Below the pieces are notes generated by a model. It made no database searches. It saw nothing but the letters and a program-made list of their open reading frames with translations, and was not told where the DNA came from. The translations under genes were made by a program, and so were the position numbers. Of a DNA stretch of 51,394 nucleotides, positions 44,230-51,394 are shown one piece after another; positions within the stretch are counted from its first letter, which is position 1; every line of letters begins with the position of its first letter. Source of the stretch: Euryarchaeota archaeon UBA433. Lineage in GTDB: Archaea > Thermoplasmatota > Poseidoniia > Poseidoniales > Poseidoniaceae. Where the stretch lies: assembly GCA_002495535.1 (NCBI GenBank), contig DAFX01000085.1:1-51394 (forward strand), given 5' to 3'.

Positions 44230-44356
44230 AAATTTACATTCCAAAACCGGCCTTTATAGTATGTGGCTGAAATATGCGCCTGATGATACACTGCGCCACT
44301 TTTCTGCCTGCCTTAATCGTCCGGGAAATTGACCTCTTGCAATGCTCAGCAGGGGA

Positions 44357-44366
44357 TTATATTATA
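44357..44366 (+). promoter_or_regulatory. TATA box of the nrdB-nrdA operon
   Basis: TTATATTATA lies 59-68 bases before the nrdB ATG. Transcription should begin near 44385-44393 and give a leader of about 35-40 bases that contains the ribosome-binding site GAGGGGGA at 44410-44417. Unlike several other promoters here, this one is leadered. Confidence 0.6.
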
Positions 44367-44424
44367 CACTCTATCGGAAGGCCAATAAAATCCAGCGCGT
44401 GAAAGAAACGAGGGGGATACGAAA

Positions 44425-45471
44425 ATGGTCATCGAACATAGTAACACCAACACGCCTAACGACGGATTCGAAGTTGACTTGAGTCAAGAGCATCTTGAAC
44501 CCATGCTTCAAGAAAACCTCGATCGATTTGTTTTGTTCCCAATTCAACACTCTGATATTTGGGAGATGTACAAGCAACAAATGGCCTGCTTCTGGACTGC
44601 CGAAGAAATTGATCTGGCTGAAGACCTCAAGGATTGGCAAAACCTCAATGGTGACGAGCAACATTTCCTCAAGCACATTCTCGCTTTCTTTGCCGCAAGC
44701 GACGGTATTGTCAACGAAAACTTGGGCGTTAACTTCTCGAACGAAGTGTGCTGGCCAGAAGCACGTGCTTTCTATGGATTCCAAATTATGATGGAGAACA
44801 TCCACGCGGAAACGTACTCCCTTCTCATTGACACCTACATCAAGGACGAGCAAGAAAAGGATCACCTGTTCAAGGCGCTCGAAACCGTACCATCTGTCAA
44901 GCGTAAGGGCGACTGGGCCATGCGCTGGTTGTCCCGCAAGAAGGGTTCCTTTGCCGAGCGACTCGTCGCTTTCGCAGCTGTTGAAGGGATCTTTTTCTCC
45001 GGTTCCTTCTGCGCTATCTTCTGGTTGAAGAAGCGCGGTCTAATGCCAGGGCTCACCTTCTCCAACGAATTGATTTCCCGAGACGAAGGCCTTCATTGTG
45101 ACTTCGCCTGTTTGCTTCACAACAAACTCCTCAGGGGCGCAGGTGCAGCAAAGATCACTCGCATCATCGCCGAGGCCGTTGAAATCGAAATTGAATTCGT
45201 CACCAGCGCTCTGCCCGTTTCCTTGATTGGCATGAACTCAATCTTGATGGAACAATACATTCAGTTTGTTGCCGATCGTCTTCTTGTCTCCCTTGGCGCT
45301 AGTAAACTCTACAACGTCGTCAACCCGTTCCCTTGGATGGAAATGATTTCCATGCAGGGAAAAACCAACTTCTTCGAAAAGCGCGTCGCCGAATATCAAA
45401 AGGCTGGTGTCATGGAGAACGCATCGCTTGGAAGCGTACAACAACGCTTCTCTGTTGACGAAGACTTTTGA
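44425..45471 (+). CDS. nrdB: Class Ia ribonucleotide reductase, beta subunit (R2)
   Basis: Houses the di-iron tyrosyl radical that starts deoxyribonucleotide formation in the alpha subunit. The 348-residue protein keeps every metal ligand and the radical residue: Asp63, Glu124, His127, Tyr131 (MENIHAETYSLL), Glu187 (FAAVEGIFFSG), Glu221 and His224 (SRDEGLHCDFA). Long stretches match the eukaryotic R2 subunit as I remember it, for example LAFFAASDGIVNENL and FWLKKRGLMPGLTFSNEL, and the C-terminus ends FSVDEDF, like the eukaryotic tail that docks on R1. A leader with GAGGGGGA sets the ATG. nrdA follows after 62 bases. Confidence 0.95.
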   Translation: MVIEHSNTNTPNDGFEVDLSQEHLEPMLQENLDRFVLFPIQHSDIWEMYKQQMACFWTAEEIDLAEDLKDWQNLNGDEQHFLKHILAFFAASDGIVNENLGVNFSNEVCWPEARAFYGFQIMMENIHAETYSLLIDTYIKDEQEKDHLFKALETVPSVKRKGDWAMRWLSRKKGSFAERLVAFAAVEGIFFSGSFCAIFWLKKRGLMPGLTFSNELISRDEGLHCDFACLLHNKLLRGAGAAKITRIIAEAVEIEIEFVTSALPVSLIGMNSILMEQYIQFVADRLLVSLGASKLYNVVNPFPWMEMISMQGKTNFFEKRVAEYQKAGVMENASLGSVQQRFSVDEDF

Positions 45472-45533
45472 ACCGTACGCGATGAAGGGAAGATACTGCG
45501 CAATCACACAAATGGAGAACTGGAGGAAAAAAT

Positions 45534-47927
45534 ATGACCATGCAAGTAGTAAATAGGAAAGGAGAACGAGAGGATGTTCGTTTCGATGCAATTCACGAGA
45601 AGTTGCGATCCCTCACCGAAGGATTGGATCCGGTTTGGGTTGACCCTGGTCATGTGACCAAATTAACCATTGAAGGATTGTACGACGGTGTCACCACCAG
45701 AGAACTGGACCAACTCGCAGCTGAGACCGCAGCCTCCCTTGCTTCTCAACACCCAGATTACAGCCGCCTAGCGGCGCGCATTTGCGTTGATGACCTCCAT
45801 CGTTCAACCAAAGACACCTTCACCGATGTCATCACCGACCTTCGCGAATACATCGACCCTGAGTCGGGTAAGCACGCTCCATTGATTTCAGAAGAAGTCT
45901 ATGGTATCATTATGGAAAACGCTGAGATCCTCAACAATCACATCGATTACAGCCGCGACCACAATTACGACTACTTCGGTTTCAAAACACTCGAGCGCTC
46001 TTACCTTTTGCGCTTGAACGGTGAAATCGCAGAGCGACCACAACACATGTTGCTGCGTGTTGCTGTTGGCATCCACCATGGAAACATCAGCAAGGCCCTC
46101 GAGACCTATGATTTGATGAGCCAGGGTTACTTTACCCACGCCACACCAACATTGTTCAATTCGGGCACACCAACTCCACAGATGTCCTCCTGCTTTTTGT
46201 TGACCATGCAAGACGACTCTCTTGATGGCATCTACGACACACTCAAGCAGTGCGCCTTGATTTCCAAATCTGCTGGAGGCATTGGCCTTTCAATCCACCA
46301 CATCCGTTCCAAGGGCTCTTACATCAAGGGCACCAACGGGGAGAGCAACGGTATCGTTCCAATGCTCCGAGTGTTCAACGACACCGCACGTTACGTGGAT
46401 CAAGGTGGCGGCAAGCGCAAGGGTTCGATCGCAATTTACCTCGAACCTTGGCACCCAGATATCTTGGCCTTCCTCGATCTCAAGAAAAACCACGGCAAGG
46501 AAGAACTTCGAGCTCGTGATTTGTTCTACGCCCTATGGACTCCAGACTTGTTCATGGAGCGAGTTGAGCAAAACGCAAATTGGTCGTTCTTCTGCCCCAA
46601 TGAATGCCCTGGTCTTCAGGACGCTTACGGTGCAGACTTCAAGGCCCTTTACGAGAAGTACGAAGCCGCTGGCCTCGCTCGTGAAACGCTGCCTGCTCGA
46701 ACCGTTTGGGACAAAGTTGTCGAATCACAGATTGAGACCGGCACCCCTTACATGCTCTACAAAGATGCTGCAAACGAAAAGTCGAACCAGAAGAACCTCG
46801 GTACCATCCGTTCATCGAACCTGTGCACTGAGATTATGGAATACACGGCAAAGGACGAAGTCGCTGTGTGCAACCTCGCTTCGATCGCTCTCAACAAGTA
46901 TGTGGATTTGGAGAACAACAGTTTCAACCACCAATTGCTGTACGACGTGACTTACCACGCAACTGGGAACCTCAACCGAGTGATCGACGTCAATTACTAT
47001 CCTGTTCCTGAAGCACGAAATTCGAACATGCGCCACCGCCCAATTGGACTTGGTGTTCAAGGTCTTGCGGACACCTTCGCATTGCTCAAGCTTCCATTCG
47101 AAAGCCCAGAAGCACGGAAGTTGAACAAGGAAATCTTCGAGACCATTTACTACGCTGCATGCACTGCTTCCAAAGACGGTGCCATCGTTGAAGGCCCGTA
47201 CTCGAGTTTCCAAGGTTCACCTGCCAGCAAGGGAGAACTTCAGTTCGACCTCTGGGGCATGAACGATCACAGCGGTCGCTGGGATTGGGATACCCTCAAG
47301 GGTGAAATCATAGAACATGGAATGCGAAACTCGTTGCTCTTGGCTCCAATGCCAACTGCGTCAACCTCACAAATTCTAGGTAACAACGAATGCTTCGAAG
47401 CGTTCACCTCGAACCTCTATGTGCGAAGAACCCTCTCTGGTGAGTTCATTGTGCTCAATAAGCACCTTGTTCGTGACCTCATCGCTTTGGACCTTTGGAG
47501 CTTGAACATGAAGGACGAAATCCTCCGCCACAAGGGCTCCATTCAGGGCATCGAAGGAATTCCTGACCACATTAAGGATCTCTATAAGACCACCTGGGAA
47601 ATCAAGCAACGCCACGTCCTGGACATGGCTGCTGACCGTGGTGCATATGTCGATCAAAGCCAATCCATGAACATCCACATGGTGGATGCCAACCCTGCAA
47701 AGGTGACTTCAATGCACTTTTACGGATGGAAGCAAGGACTCAAGACAGGTATGTATTACTTGCGAACGAAGGCCGCAGCAGACGCGATTCAATTCACTGT
47801 TGAAGCCAAGAAGGGCCAAGATCAAACTGTTGGAGGTCTCGCTGACCGTGCTGAAGAACTCTCCAGCCTCGAAGCGATTGCCTGCTCTCTTGACACCCCT
47901 GATGACTGCTTGAGCTGCGGTTCATGA
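45534..47927 (+). CDS. nrdA: Class Ia ribonucleotide reductase, alpha subunit (R1)
   Basis: The catalytic subunit that reduces ribonucleoside diphosphates. The 797-residue protein begins with an ATP-cone regulatory domain (1-90), followed by the ten-stranded barrel with one redox cysteine in PQMSSCFLL, the radical-site N-x-C-x-E in SNLCTEI, the partner cysteine in VAVCNLAS, and PMPTASTSQILGNNE. The end, DDCLSCGS, has the CxxC pair that is re-reduced by thioredoxin-like proteins. The whole chain aligns with eukaryotic RRM1 by eye, more closely than with E. coli NrdA. GGAGG at 45522-45526 sets the ATG. It is the second gene of the nrdBA operon. Confidence 0.96.
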   Translation: MTMQVVNRKGEREDVRFDAIHEKLRSLTEGLDPVWVDPGHVTKLTIEGLYDGVTTRELDQLAAETAASLASQHPDYSRLAARICVDDLHRSTKDTFTDVITDLREYIDPESGKHAPLISEEVYGIIMENAEILNNHIDYSRDHNYDYFGFKTLERSYLLRLNGEIAERPQHMLLRVAVGIHHGNISKALETYDLMSQGYFTHATPTLFNSGTPTPQMSSCFLLTMQDDSLDGIYDTLKQCALISKSAGGIGLSIHHIRSKGSYIKGTNGESNGIVPMLRVFNDTARYVDQGGGKRKGSIAIYLEPWHPDILAFLDLKKNHGKEELRARDLFYALWTPDLFMERVEQNANWSFFCPNECPGLQDAYGADFKALYEKYEAAGLARETLPARTVWDKVVESQIETGTPYMLYKDAANEKSNQKNLGTIRSSNLCTEIMEYTAKDEVAVCNLASIALNKYVDLENNSFNHQLLYDVTYHATGNLNRVIDVNYYPVPEARNSNMRHRPIGLGVQGLADTFALLKLPFESPEARKLNKEIFETIYYAACTASKDGAIVEGPYSSFQGSPASKGELQFDLWGMNDHSGRWDWDTLKGEIIEHGMRNSLLLAPMPTASTSQILGNNECFEAFTSNLYVRRTLSGEFIVLNKHLVRDLIALDLWSLNMKDEILRHKGSIQGIEGIPDHIKDLYKTTWEIKQRHVLDMAADRGAYVDQSQSMNIHMVDANPAKVTSMHFYGWKQGLKTGMYYLRTKAAADAIQFTVEAKKGQDQTVGGLADRAEELSSLEAIACSLDTPDDCLSCGS

Positions 47928-47951
47928 GCACATGACGCCAGCCTGCTGAAG

Positions 47952-47957
47952 TTTATA
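47952..47957 (+). promoter_or_regulatory. TATA-like element after nrdA
   Basis: TTTATA lies about 25 bases ahead of the structured stretch that begins near 47980. If used, it would make an RNA of about 80 bases ending at the T tract. It may equally be chance in an AT-rich spacer. Confidence 0.25.
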
Positions 47958-47981
47958 CTTCGTCGAAGCAATTGGCTTTCA

Positions 47982-48018
47982 CCCAAGGGCCTCCAAGTCC
48001 TATGGGTGAGGCCTTGGG
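47982..48018 (+). other. Upstream hairpin competing with the nrd terminator
   Basis: CCCAAGGGCCTC (47982-47993) pairs with GAGGCCTTGGG (48008-48018) with one bulged base. Its right arm shares bases 48008-48011 with the left arm of the next hairpin, so the two cannot form together. This resembles an antiterminator-terminator pair, although no downstream same-strand gene follows. Confidence 0.5.
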
Positions 48019-48061
48019 TTCGCTATTACCTGCGTTTCTACCTCACCCATGGGCATTTTTT
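47999..48061 (+). terminator. Terminator of the nrdBA operon
   Basis: CCTATGGGTGAGG (47999-48011) pairs with CCTCACCCATGGG (48041-48053), 13 bp with one U-G wobble, followed two bases later by six T (48056-48061). The position between nrdA and the convergent lpd gene fits an operon end. Confidence 0.65.
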
Positions 48062-48233
48062 AACAACGAACAATGGTAGGGCAGTTTCGCCATAAAAAGT
48101 AGGGATTAAAAAATAAAATCAACAATGAACCGAAAAATCCTCTTGAGTAAACCGTCCTTTCTCCTCATAGAGTGAGTTCATGGAGTTGAATCATAAAGAT
48201 TACGCCGGACATCAAGTCCAGCATCCAATTGCC
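48062..48233. other. AT-rich spacer between nrdA and lpd
   Basis: The gap 47928-48233 is 306 bases. After the hairpins, this part shows no tRNA, no protein-like frame and no repeat. On the minus strand a U-rich run (48107-48119) could end the lpd operon transcript. A frame from 48180 on the plus strand overlaps lpd and is a shadow. Confidence 0.5.
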
Positions 48234-49664
48234 TCAAACGGTGTGAATTGCGTGGCCCAATGTGGCCAAGACACCCTCGTGGGTCATCTCGGTCATGGTT
48301 GGATGAGCGTGGATGGTGCCAGCAACATCTTCGAGCAGAGCTCCCATTTCGAGTGCAAGTGTCCATTCACCGACCAGTTCACTGATGTGTGTTCCAACAC
48401 CTTGGATTCCGAGGATCCTGTGGTCGTCTTCTCGGGCGCAGATTCGAATAAATCCGGCGCTCTTTTCAGCTTCTTGTGTCAGGGCTCGTCCATTTGCTCC
48501 AAGAGGGAATTTTCCGATGATCACAGGGTGGCCCGCCGCTTTTGCTTCTTCAGGTGAAAGTCCAACAGAGACGATTTCTGGTTCGGTGAACACGATGGCC
48601 GGAACGGCAACTGGGTCGTATGCTCGCTTCTTGCCTGCGATAATTTCAGCAACCATTTCTCCCTGGAACGATGCAACGTGTGCAAGCATTTCTCCTGAAT
48701 CACAAACGTCGCCAATGGCATAGACGCCCTTCATATTGGTTTCACACCGGTCGTTGACCTTGACAAAACCACGCTCATCGAGCGCCACACCGGTTGGTGC
48801 GAGGGAAGCGGAGTTTGGTTTACGACCGACCGTGACAAGCACCTTGTCGACCACAATGTTCTGCATCTTTTTCTCATCCTTCTCGTTCTTGTCGATGAAG
48901 TTGAGTTGAATTCGTCCGTCTTTGGTTGCTTCTGCGCCTTTAGCGAACACACCAAGATGCGTCTTGATCTTCTGCTTCTTGATGGATACCTCGAGGGGTC
49001 GTCGAATCTCTTTATCGAAGATTGGTAGGACACTGTCCATAGCTTCGACAACCGTGACTTCAGAACCAAGCATACGGAATGTGATGCCGAGTTCGAGTCC
49101 AATGTAGCCGCCCCCGACAATCGCGACGTGCTTTGGAAGCGTCTCGAGCGAGAGTGCTTCTCGGGAGGAAATGACGTGTTCATCATAAGGCATGAATGGC
49201 AACTCTATTGGAACCGAGCCGTTGGCAAGAATCACATGTTCGGCCTGAACGATGATGGCGTCTTTACCTTCACCGATTTTGACGGTTTTTGCGTCTTGGA
49301 ACTCAGCCCACCCGGTGATGAGTTCAGCACCAGCGTTCTTGAGCAGGTGTTCAACACCCTTGTTCAGTCGAGTCACAATGTTTTCTTTCCAGCCAACGAG
49401 GTCAGCCATGTTGAGTTCGGCAGGGCCGGGGATCGAAATGCCCATGTGGCCATCTTTTGATGCATGCTTGGCAAGATCGTGGAACCTGTGTGCGGCGTGA
49501 ATCAATGCCTTTGAGGGAATGCAGCCGCGAATAAGGCAGGTGCCTCCAGCTTTTTCACCCTCGACGATGATGGTCTTGAGGCCAAGTTGACCTGCACGAA
49601 TTGCTGCTACATAGCCGCCTGGTCCGGCCCCAATGACGAGAACTTGACACTTTTTTGTCTCCAT
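48234..49664 (-). CDS. lpd: Dihydrolipoyl dehydrogenase (E3)
   Basis: Reoxidises the dihydrolipoyl arm of 2-oxoacid dehydrogenase complexes with NAD+. The 476-residue flavoprotein has the FAD-binding GAGPGG (12-17), the redox pair Cys43/Cys48 in GGTCLIRGCIPSK, the NAD-binding GGGYIGLELG near 186, ATGDVC-type YAIGDVCDSG near 315, and the C-terminal active-site His/Glu in HAHPTMTEMTHE. It is the last gene of the E1-E2-E3 operon, 12 bases after the E2 stop. The order E1-beta, E2, E3 matches the bacterial pyruvate or branched-chain dehydrogenase loci and the similar loci of aerobic archaea. Confidence 0.95.
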   Translation of the reverse strand: METKKCQVLVIGAGPGGYVAAIRAGQLGLKTIIVEGEKAGGTCLIRGCIPSKALIHAAHRFHDLAKHASKDGHMGISIPGPAELNMADLVGWKENIVTRLNKGVEHLLKNAGAELITGWAEFQDAKTVKIGEGKDAIIVQAEHVILANGSVPIELPFMPYDEHVISSREALSLETLPKHVAIVGGGYIGLELGITFRMLGSEVTVVEAMDSVLPIFDKEIRRPLEVSIKKQKIKTHLGVFAKGAEATKDGRIQLNFIDKNEKDEKKMQNIVVDKVLVTVGRKPNSASLAPTGVALDERGFVKVNDRCETNMKGVYAIGDVCDSGEMLAHVASFQGEMVAEIIAGKKRAYDPVAVPAIVFTEPEIVSVGLSPEEAKAAGHPVIIGKFPLGANGRALTQEAEKSAGFIRICAREDDHRILGIQGVGTHISELVGEWTLALEMGALLEDVAGTIHAHPTMTEMTHEGVLATLGHAIHTV

Positions 49665-49676
49665 ATCAATCAGGCC

Positions 49677-50969
49677 TCACATGAAGATGGTTGCTGGATT
49701 CTCGAGGTAGGTCTTGACCAACTGAACCAAACTTGCTCCGTCGTGACCATCGACGACACGGTGGTCCCATGACGAGGAGAGGTTCATCATTCTGCGAATG
49801 ACCACAGAGCCGTTACGCACAACTGCTCGGTCGGTTGCGTTGTGAACGCCAAGGATTCCAACTTCTGGTTTGTTGATGATTGGCGTAGCACCAAGTCCGC
49901 CGAGGCGCCCAAGGCTGGTGATGGTGAAGGTTGAACCAGTGAGGTCTTCGACTCCGGCTTTTCCGTCACGGGTTGCGCTCGTGACTCGCCCCATCTCTGA
50001 TGCTGATTGCCAGATGTCCATTGCTTCGACGTGCTTGACAACAGGCACAAACAAACCACGGTCAGTTTGAGTTGCTATGCCGAGGTTGATCGCTTCGTGC
50101 CGTGTGACGACATTTGCTTCATCATCGTACAGTGCATTGCATTCAGGTCGCTCAGCCAAGGCCTTGACCAGTGCTTGCATGATGAAAGGAAGGTAGGTGA
50201 GTTTTGGTGCGCCTTCTGGGCGTGTTGCGTTAAGGTGCTGACGCAGTTCTTCCAAAGCTGTGACATCGACTTCTTCGAAGTAGGAGAAGTGAGGGATGGT
50301 CGAATACGATGCAATCATGGAATCTGCAATCTTTCTTCGCAAGCCAATGACCTTCATTGCTTCTGTTCCATTGAGTTCAGTTCGTGCACGGCCACCCATA
50401 GGGGAGGTGCGGCTTGCACCTGATGCTCCACCAGCAATGTGGGTGTCCAAGTCTGCGTGACTGATTCTTCCAGCAGGGCCGGAGCCTGCCACATGATCGA
50501 GGGAGATGTTTGCTTCACGTGCTCGCTGTCGGACAGCGGGGCTTGCGAGTGCTTTGGTACCTGGTGCTCGGGCAACAGCGGCTGGTGCCGGTGTGGCAGG
50601 TGCTGGGGTTGCCACTGGTTCAGGTGCAGCTTTTGCTTCTTCCTTTGCTGCAGCAGGTGCCTTCTTTGCAGGTGCTGGCTTTTCTTTCTTTGCAGGTGCT
50701 TCTTCAGAAGCGGATGCGTTTCCTGCTCCGTCAACTTCGAATTCGATGCAGACGACGCCAACGGGTAGAATATCGCCAGCTTCACCAATGACTTTGGTCA
50801 CTTTTCCATCCACTGGGGATGGGATTTCCACCGTTGCTTTGTCGGTCATGACCGAAAGAATCGGATCGTCTTCTTTGACAACGTCACCAACGGCGACCAT
50901 CCATTCTACAACTTCGCCTTCGACGACGCCTTCTCCAATATCTGGCATTTTAAATGCAAATGTTCCCAT
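49677..50969 (-). CDS. Dihydrolipoyl acyltransferase (E2)
   Basis: The core of a 2-oxoacid dehydrogenase complex; it passes the acyl group to CoA. The 430-residue protein has one lipoyl domain (1-75, lipoyl Lys44 in TDKA), an Ala/Pro/Lys-rich hinge (85-130), an E3/E1-binding domain (LASPAVRQRAREANI and GSGPAGRI, about 135-170), and a catalytic domain with His403 in WDHRVVDGHDG. Substrate (pyruvate, branched-chain or 2-oxoglutarate) cannot be decided. ATG 50969 is chosen because GGAGGA sits six bases upstream; ATG 50975 would overlap the E1-beta stop. Confidence 0.94.
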   Translation of the reverse strand: MGTFAFKMPDIGEGVVEGEVVEWMVAVGDVVKEDDPILSVMTDKATVEIPSPVDGKVTKVIGEAGDILPVGVVCIEFEVDGAGNASASEEAPAKKEKPAPAKKAPAAAKEEAKAAPEPVATPAPATPAPAAVARAPGTKALASPAVRQRAREANISLDHVAGSGPAGRISHADLDTHIAGGASGASRTSPMGGRARTELNGTEAMKVIGLRRKIADSMIASYSTIPHFSYFEEVDVTALEELRQHLNATRPEGAPKLTYLPFIMQALVKALAERPECNALYDDEANVVTRHEAINLGIATQTDRGLFVPVVKHVEAMDIWQSASEMGRVTSATRDGKAGVEDLTGSTFTITSLGRLGGLGATPIINKPEVGILGVHNATDRAVVRNGSVVIRRMMNLSSSWDHRVVDGHDGASLVQLVKTYLENPATIFM

Positions 50970-50971
50970 AT

Positions 50972-51394
50972 TCATTCCTCCTGTGTTTTCTTTATCGCTT
51001 CTGCAATTCGTTCTGGACTGGGAAGGTAATCCCATTCCGTGGTGTGCGGGAAGGGTGTATCCCATCCGGTCACTCGAGTGATTGGTGCTTCAAGGTGGTA
51101 GAAGCATCGTTCTTGGATTGATGCGCTCATTTCAGCACCAAATCCACTTGTCTTTGGGGCTTCATGGACGATGACGCATCGGCCTGTTTTCTTGATGGAG
51201 TTGACCACGGTGTCGCGGTCCCAAGGCACGAGCGTTTGAAGATCAATCAGTTCGCAATCCACGCCTGAGTCCTTGATGGCTTGTTCACACACGTGCACCA
51301 TGGTTCCCCATGCGATGACCGTGCAGGCTTCGCCTTCACGAACGACCCGTGCTTCTTCGAGCGGTACGATGTAGTGGCCTTCTGGCACTTCAGC
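50972..51394 (-). CDS. 2-oxoacid dehydrogenase E1 beta subunit, C-terminal part
   Basis: The last 140 residues of an E1-beta (transketolase C-terminal) chain; the frame is still open at the right edge. It shows VPLEEARVVREGEACTVIAWG and a transketolase C-domain ending in PSPERIAEAIKKTQEE, typical of pyruvate or branched-chain 2-oxoacid dehydrogenases. It pairs with an E1-alpha that must lie outside the window. Its stop is three bases before the preferred E2 start. This is a real truncation by the window edge, not a broken gene. Confidence 0.92.
   Translation of the reverse strand, partial: AEVPEGHYIVPLEEARVVREGEACTVIAWGTMVHVCEQAIKDSGVDCELIDLQTLVPWDRDTVVNSIKKTGRCVIVHEAPKTSGFGAEMSASIQERCFYHLEAPITRVTGWDTPFPHTTEWDYLPSPERIAEAIKKTQEE

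Noticed and set aside
47982..48061. The structured RNA after nrdA as a tRNA
   Set aside because: No D-, anticodon- or T-arm order and no GTTCGANNC at the right place; two long hairpins fit better.
48180..48557. A plus-strand frame of 125 codons after the nrd terminator
   Set aside because: Almost all of it lies antisense to lpd, its composition is that of a shadow (Cys/Ser/Phe-rich), and no promoter or ribosome-binding site fits.
50439..51081. Plus-strand Gly/Ala/Cys-rich frames over the E2 hinge
   Set aside because: They are shadows of the Ala/Pro/Lys linker of E2, whose domains are clear on the minus strand.
1..51394. Mobile elements, integrases, att sites, defence systems
   Set aside because: I saw no transposase, recombinase, terminal repeats, restriction or Cas genes; the PIN protein has no antitoxin partner.

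Overview
The window looks like a piece of a planktonic euryarchaeal genome. My best guess is Marine Group II (Candidatus Poseidoniales, phylum Thermoplasmatota), inferred from gene content and not from a database search. Archaeal markers are aIF2-beta (26307-26717), aRF1 (32517-33764), the tRNA Cm56 methyltransferase Trm56 (17291-17857), class I lysyl-tRNA synthetase (24016-25620), a NOG1-like GTPase and TATA boxes 25-30 nt ahead of leaderless start codons. These sit among many bacterial- or eukaryote-like metabolic genes, the usual mosaic of aerobic marine heterotrophic archaea: a 2-oxoacid dehydrogenase complex, octanoyltransferase LipB, DHPS and DHNA folate enzymes, an RsuA-type pseudouridine synthase, and a class Ia ribonucleotide reductase that reads like the eukaryotic enzyme.

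Layout. 1-71: the extreme 3' end of a 16S rRNA gene and its terminator, with no 23S gene after it. 158-5077: NAD kinase, a small membrane protein, YjbQ, a GIDE-like membrane protein and thiolase. 5219-11610: a compact plus-strand run of RND exporter, ABA4-like membrane protein, DUF2071, DCC (DUF393) oxidoreductase and a PIN-helical-repeat protein. 11613-17857: TauE, LemA, DHH phosphoesterase, TraB, DHPS, a membrane protein and Trm56. 17950-22628: carA-carB. 22631-26223 (minus): a Zn-ribbon protein, LysRS-I and a GfcR-like regulator. 26307-35399: translation genes (aIF2-beta, ArgS, aRF1, NOG1), a BNR lipoprotein, a small ferredoxin, pterin dehydratase, UMP kinase and small Zn proteins. 35436-39801 (minus): folB, ppiC, a SAP-M28 peptidase, ubiX, lipB and dut. 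39896-44159: a small membrane protein, a pseudouridine synthase, a 909-residue SGNH/thrombospondin-3 surface protein and CutA. 44425-47927: nrdB-nrdA with a leader and a terminator. 48234-51394 (minus): lpd, E2 and the truncated E1-beta gene.

How the genes fit together. LipB makes the lipoyl precursor needed by the E2 lipoyl domain in the complex at the right end. CarAB and UMP kinase serve pyrimidine synthesis, and RNR plus dUTPase then make and police dNTPs. FolP, FolB and a pterin-4a-carbinolamine dehydratase-like protein point to pterin/folate synthesis. Secreted or anchored proteins (M28 peptidase, SGNH/TSP3 protein, BNR lipoprotein) fit a lifestyle of degrading external polymers. Most of the window is dense housekeeping DNA. 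I saw no CRISPR array, insertion sequence, integrase or tRNA gene. The least explained parts are the RND-ABA4-DUF2071-DCC-PIN run, the double hairpin after nrdA, and several chimeric proteins.
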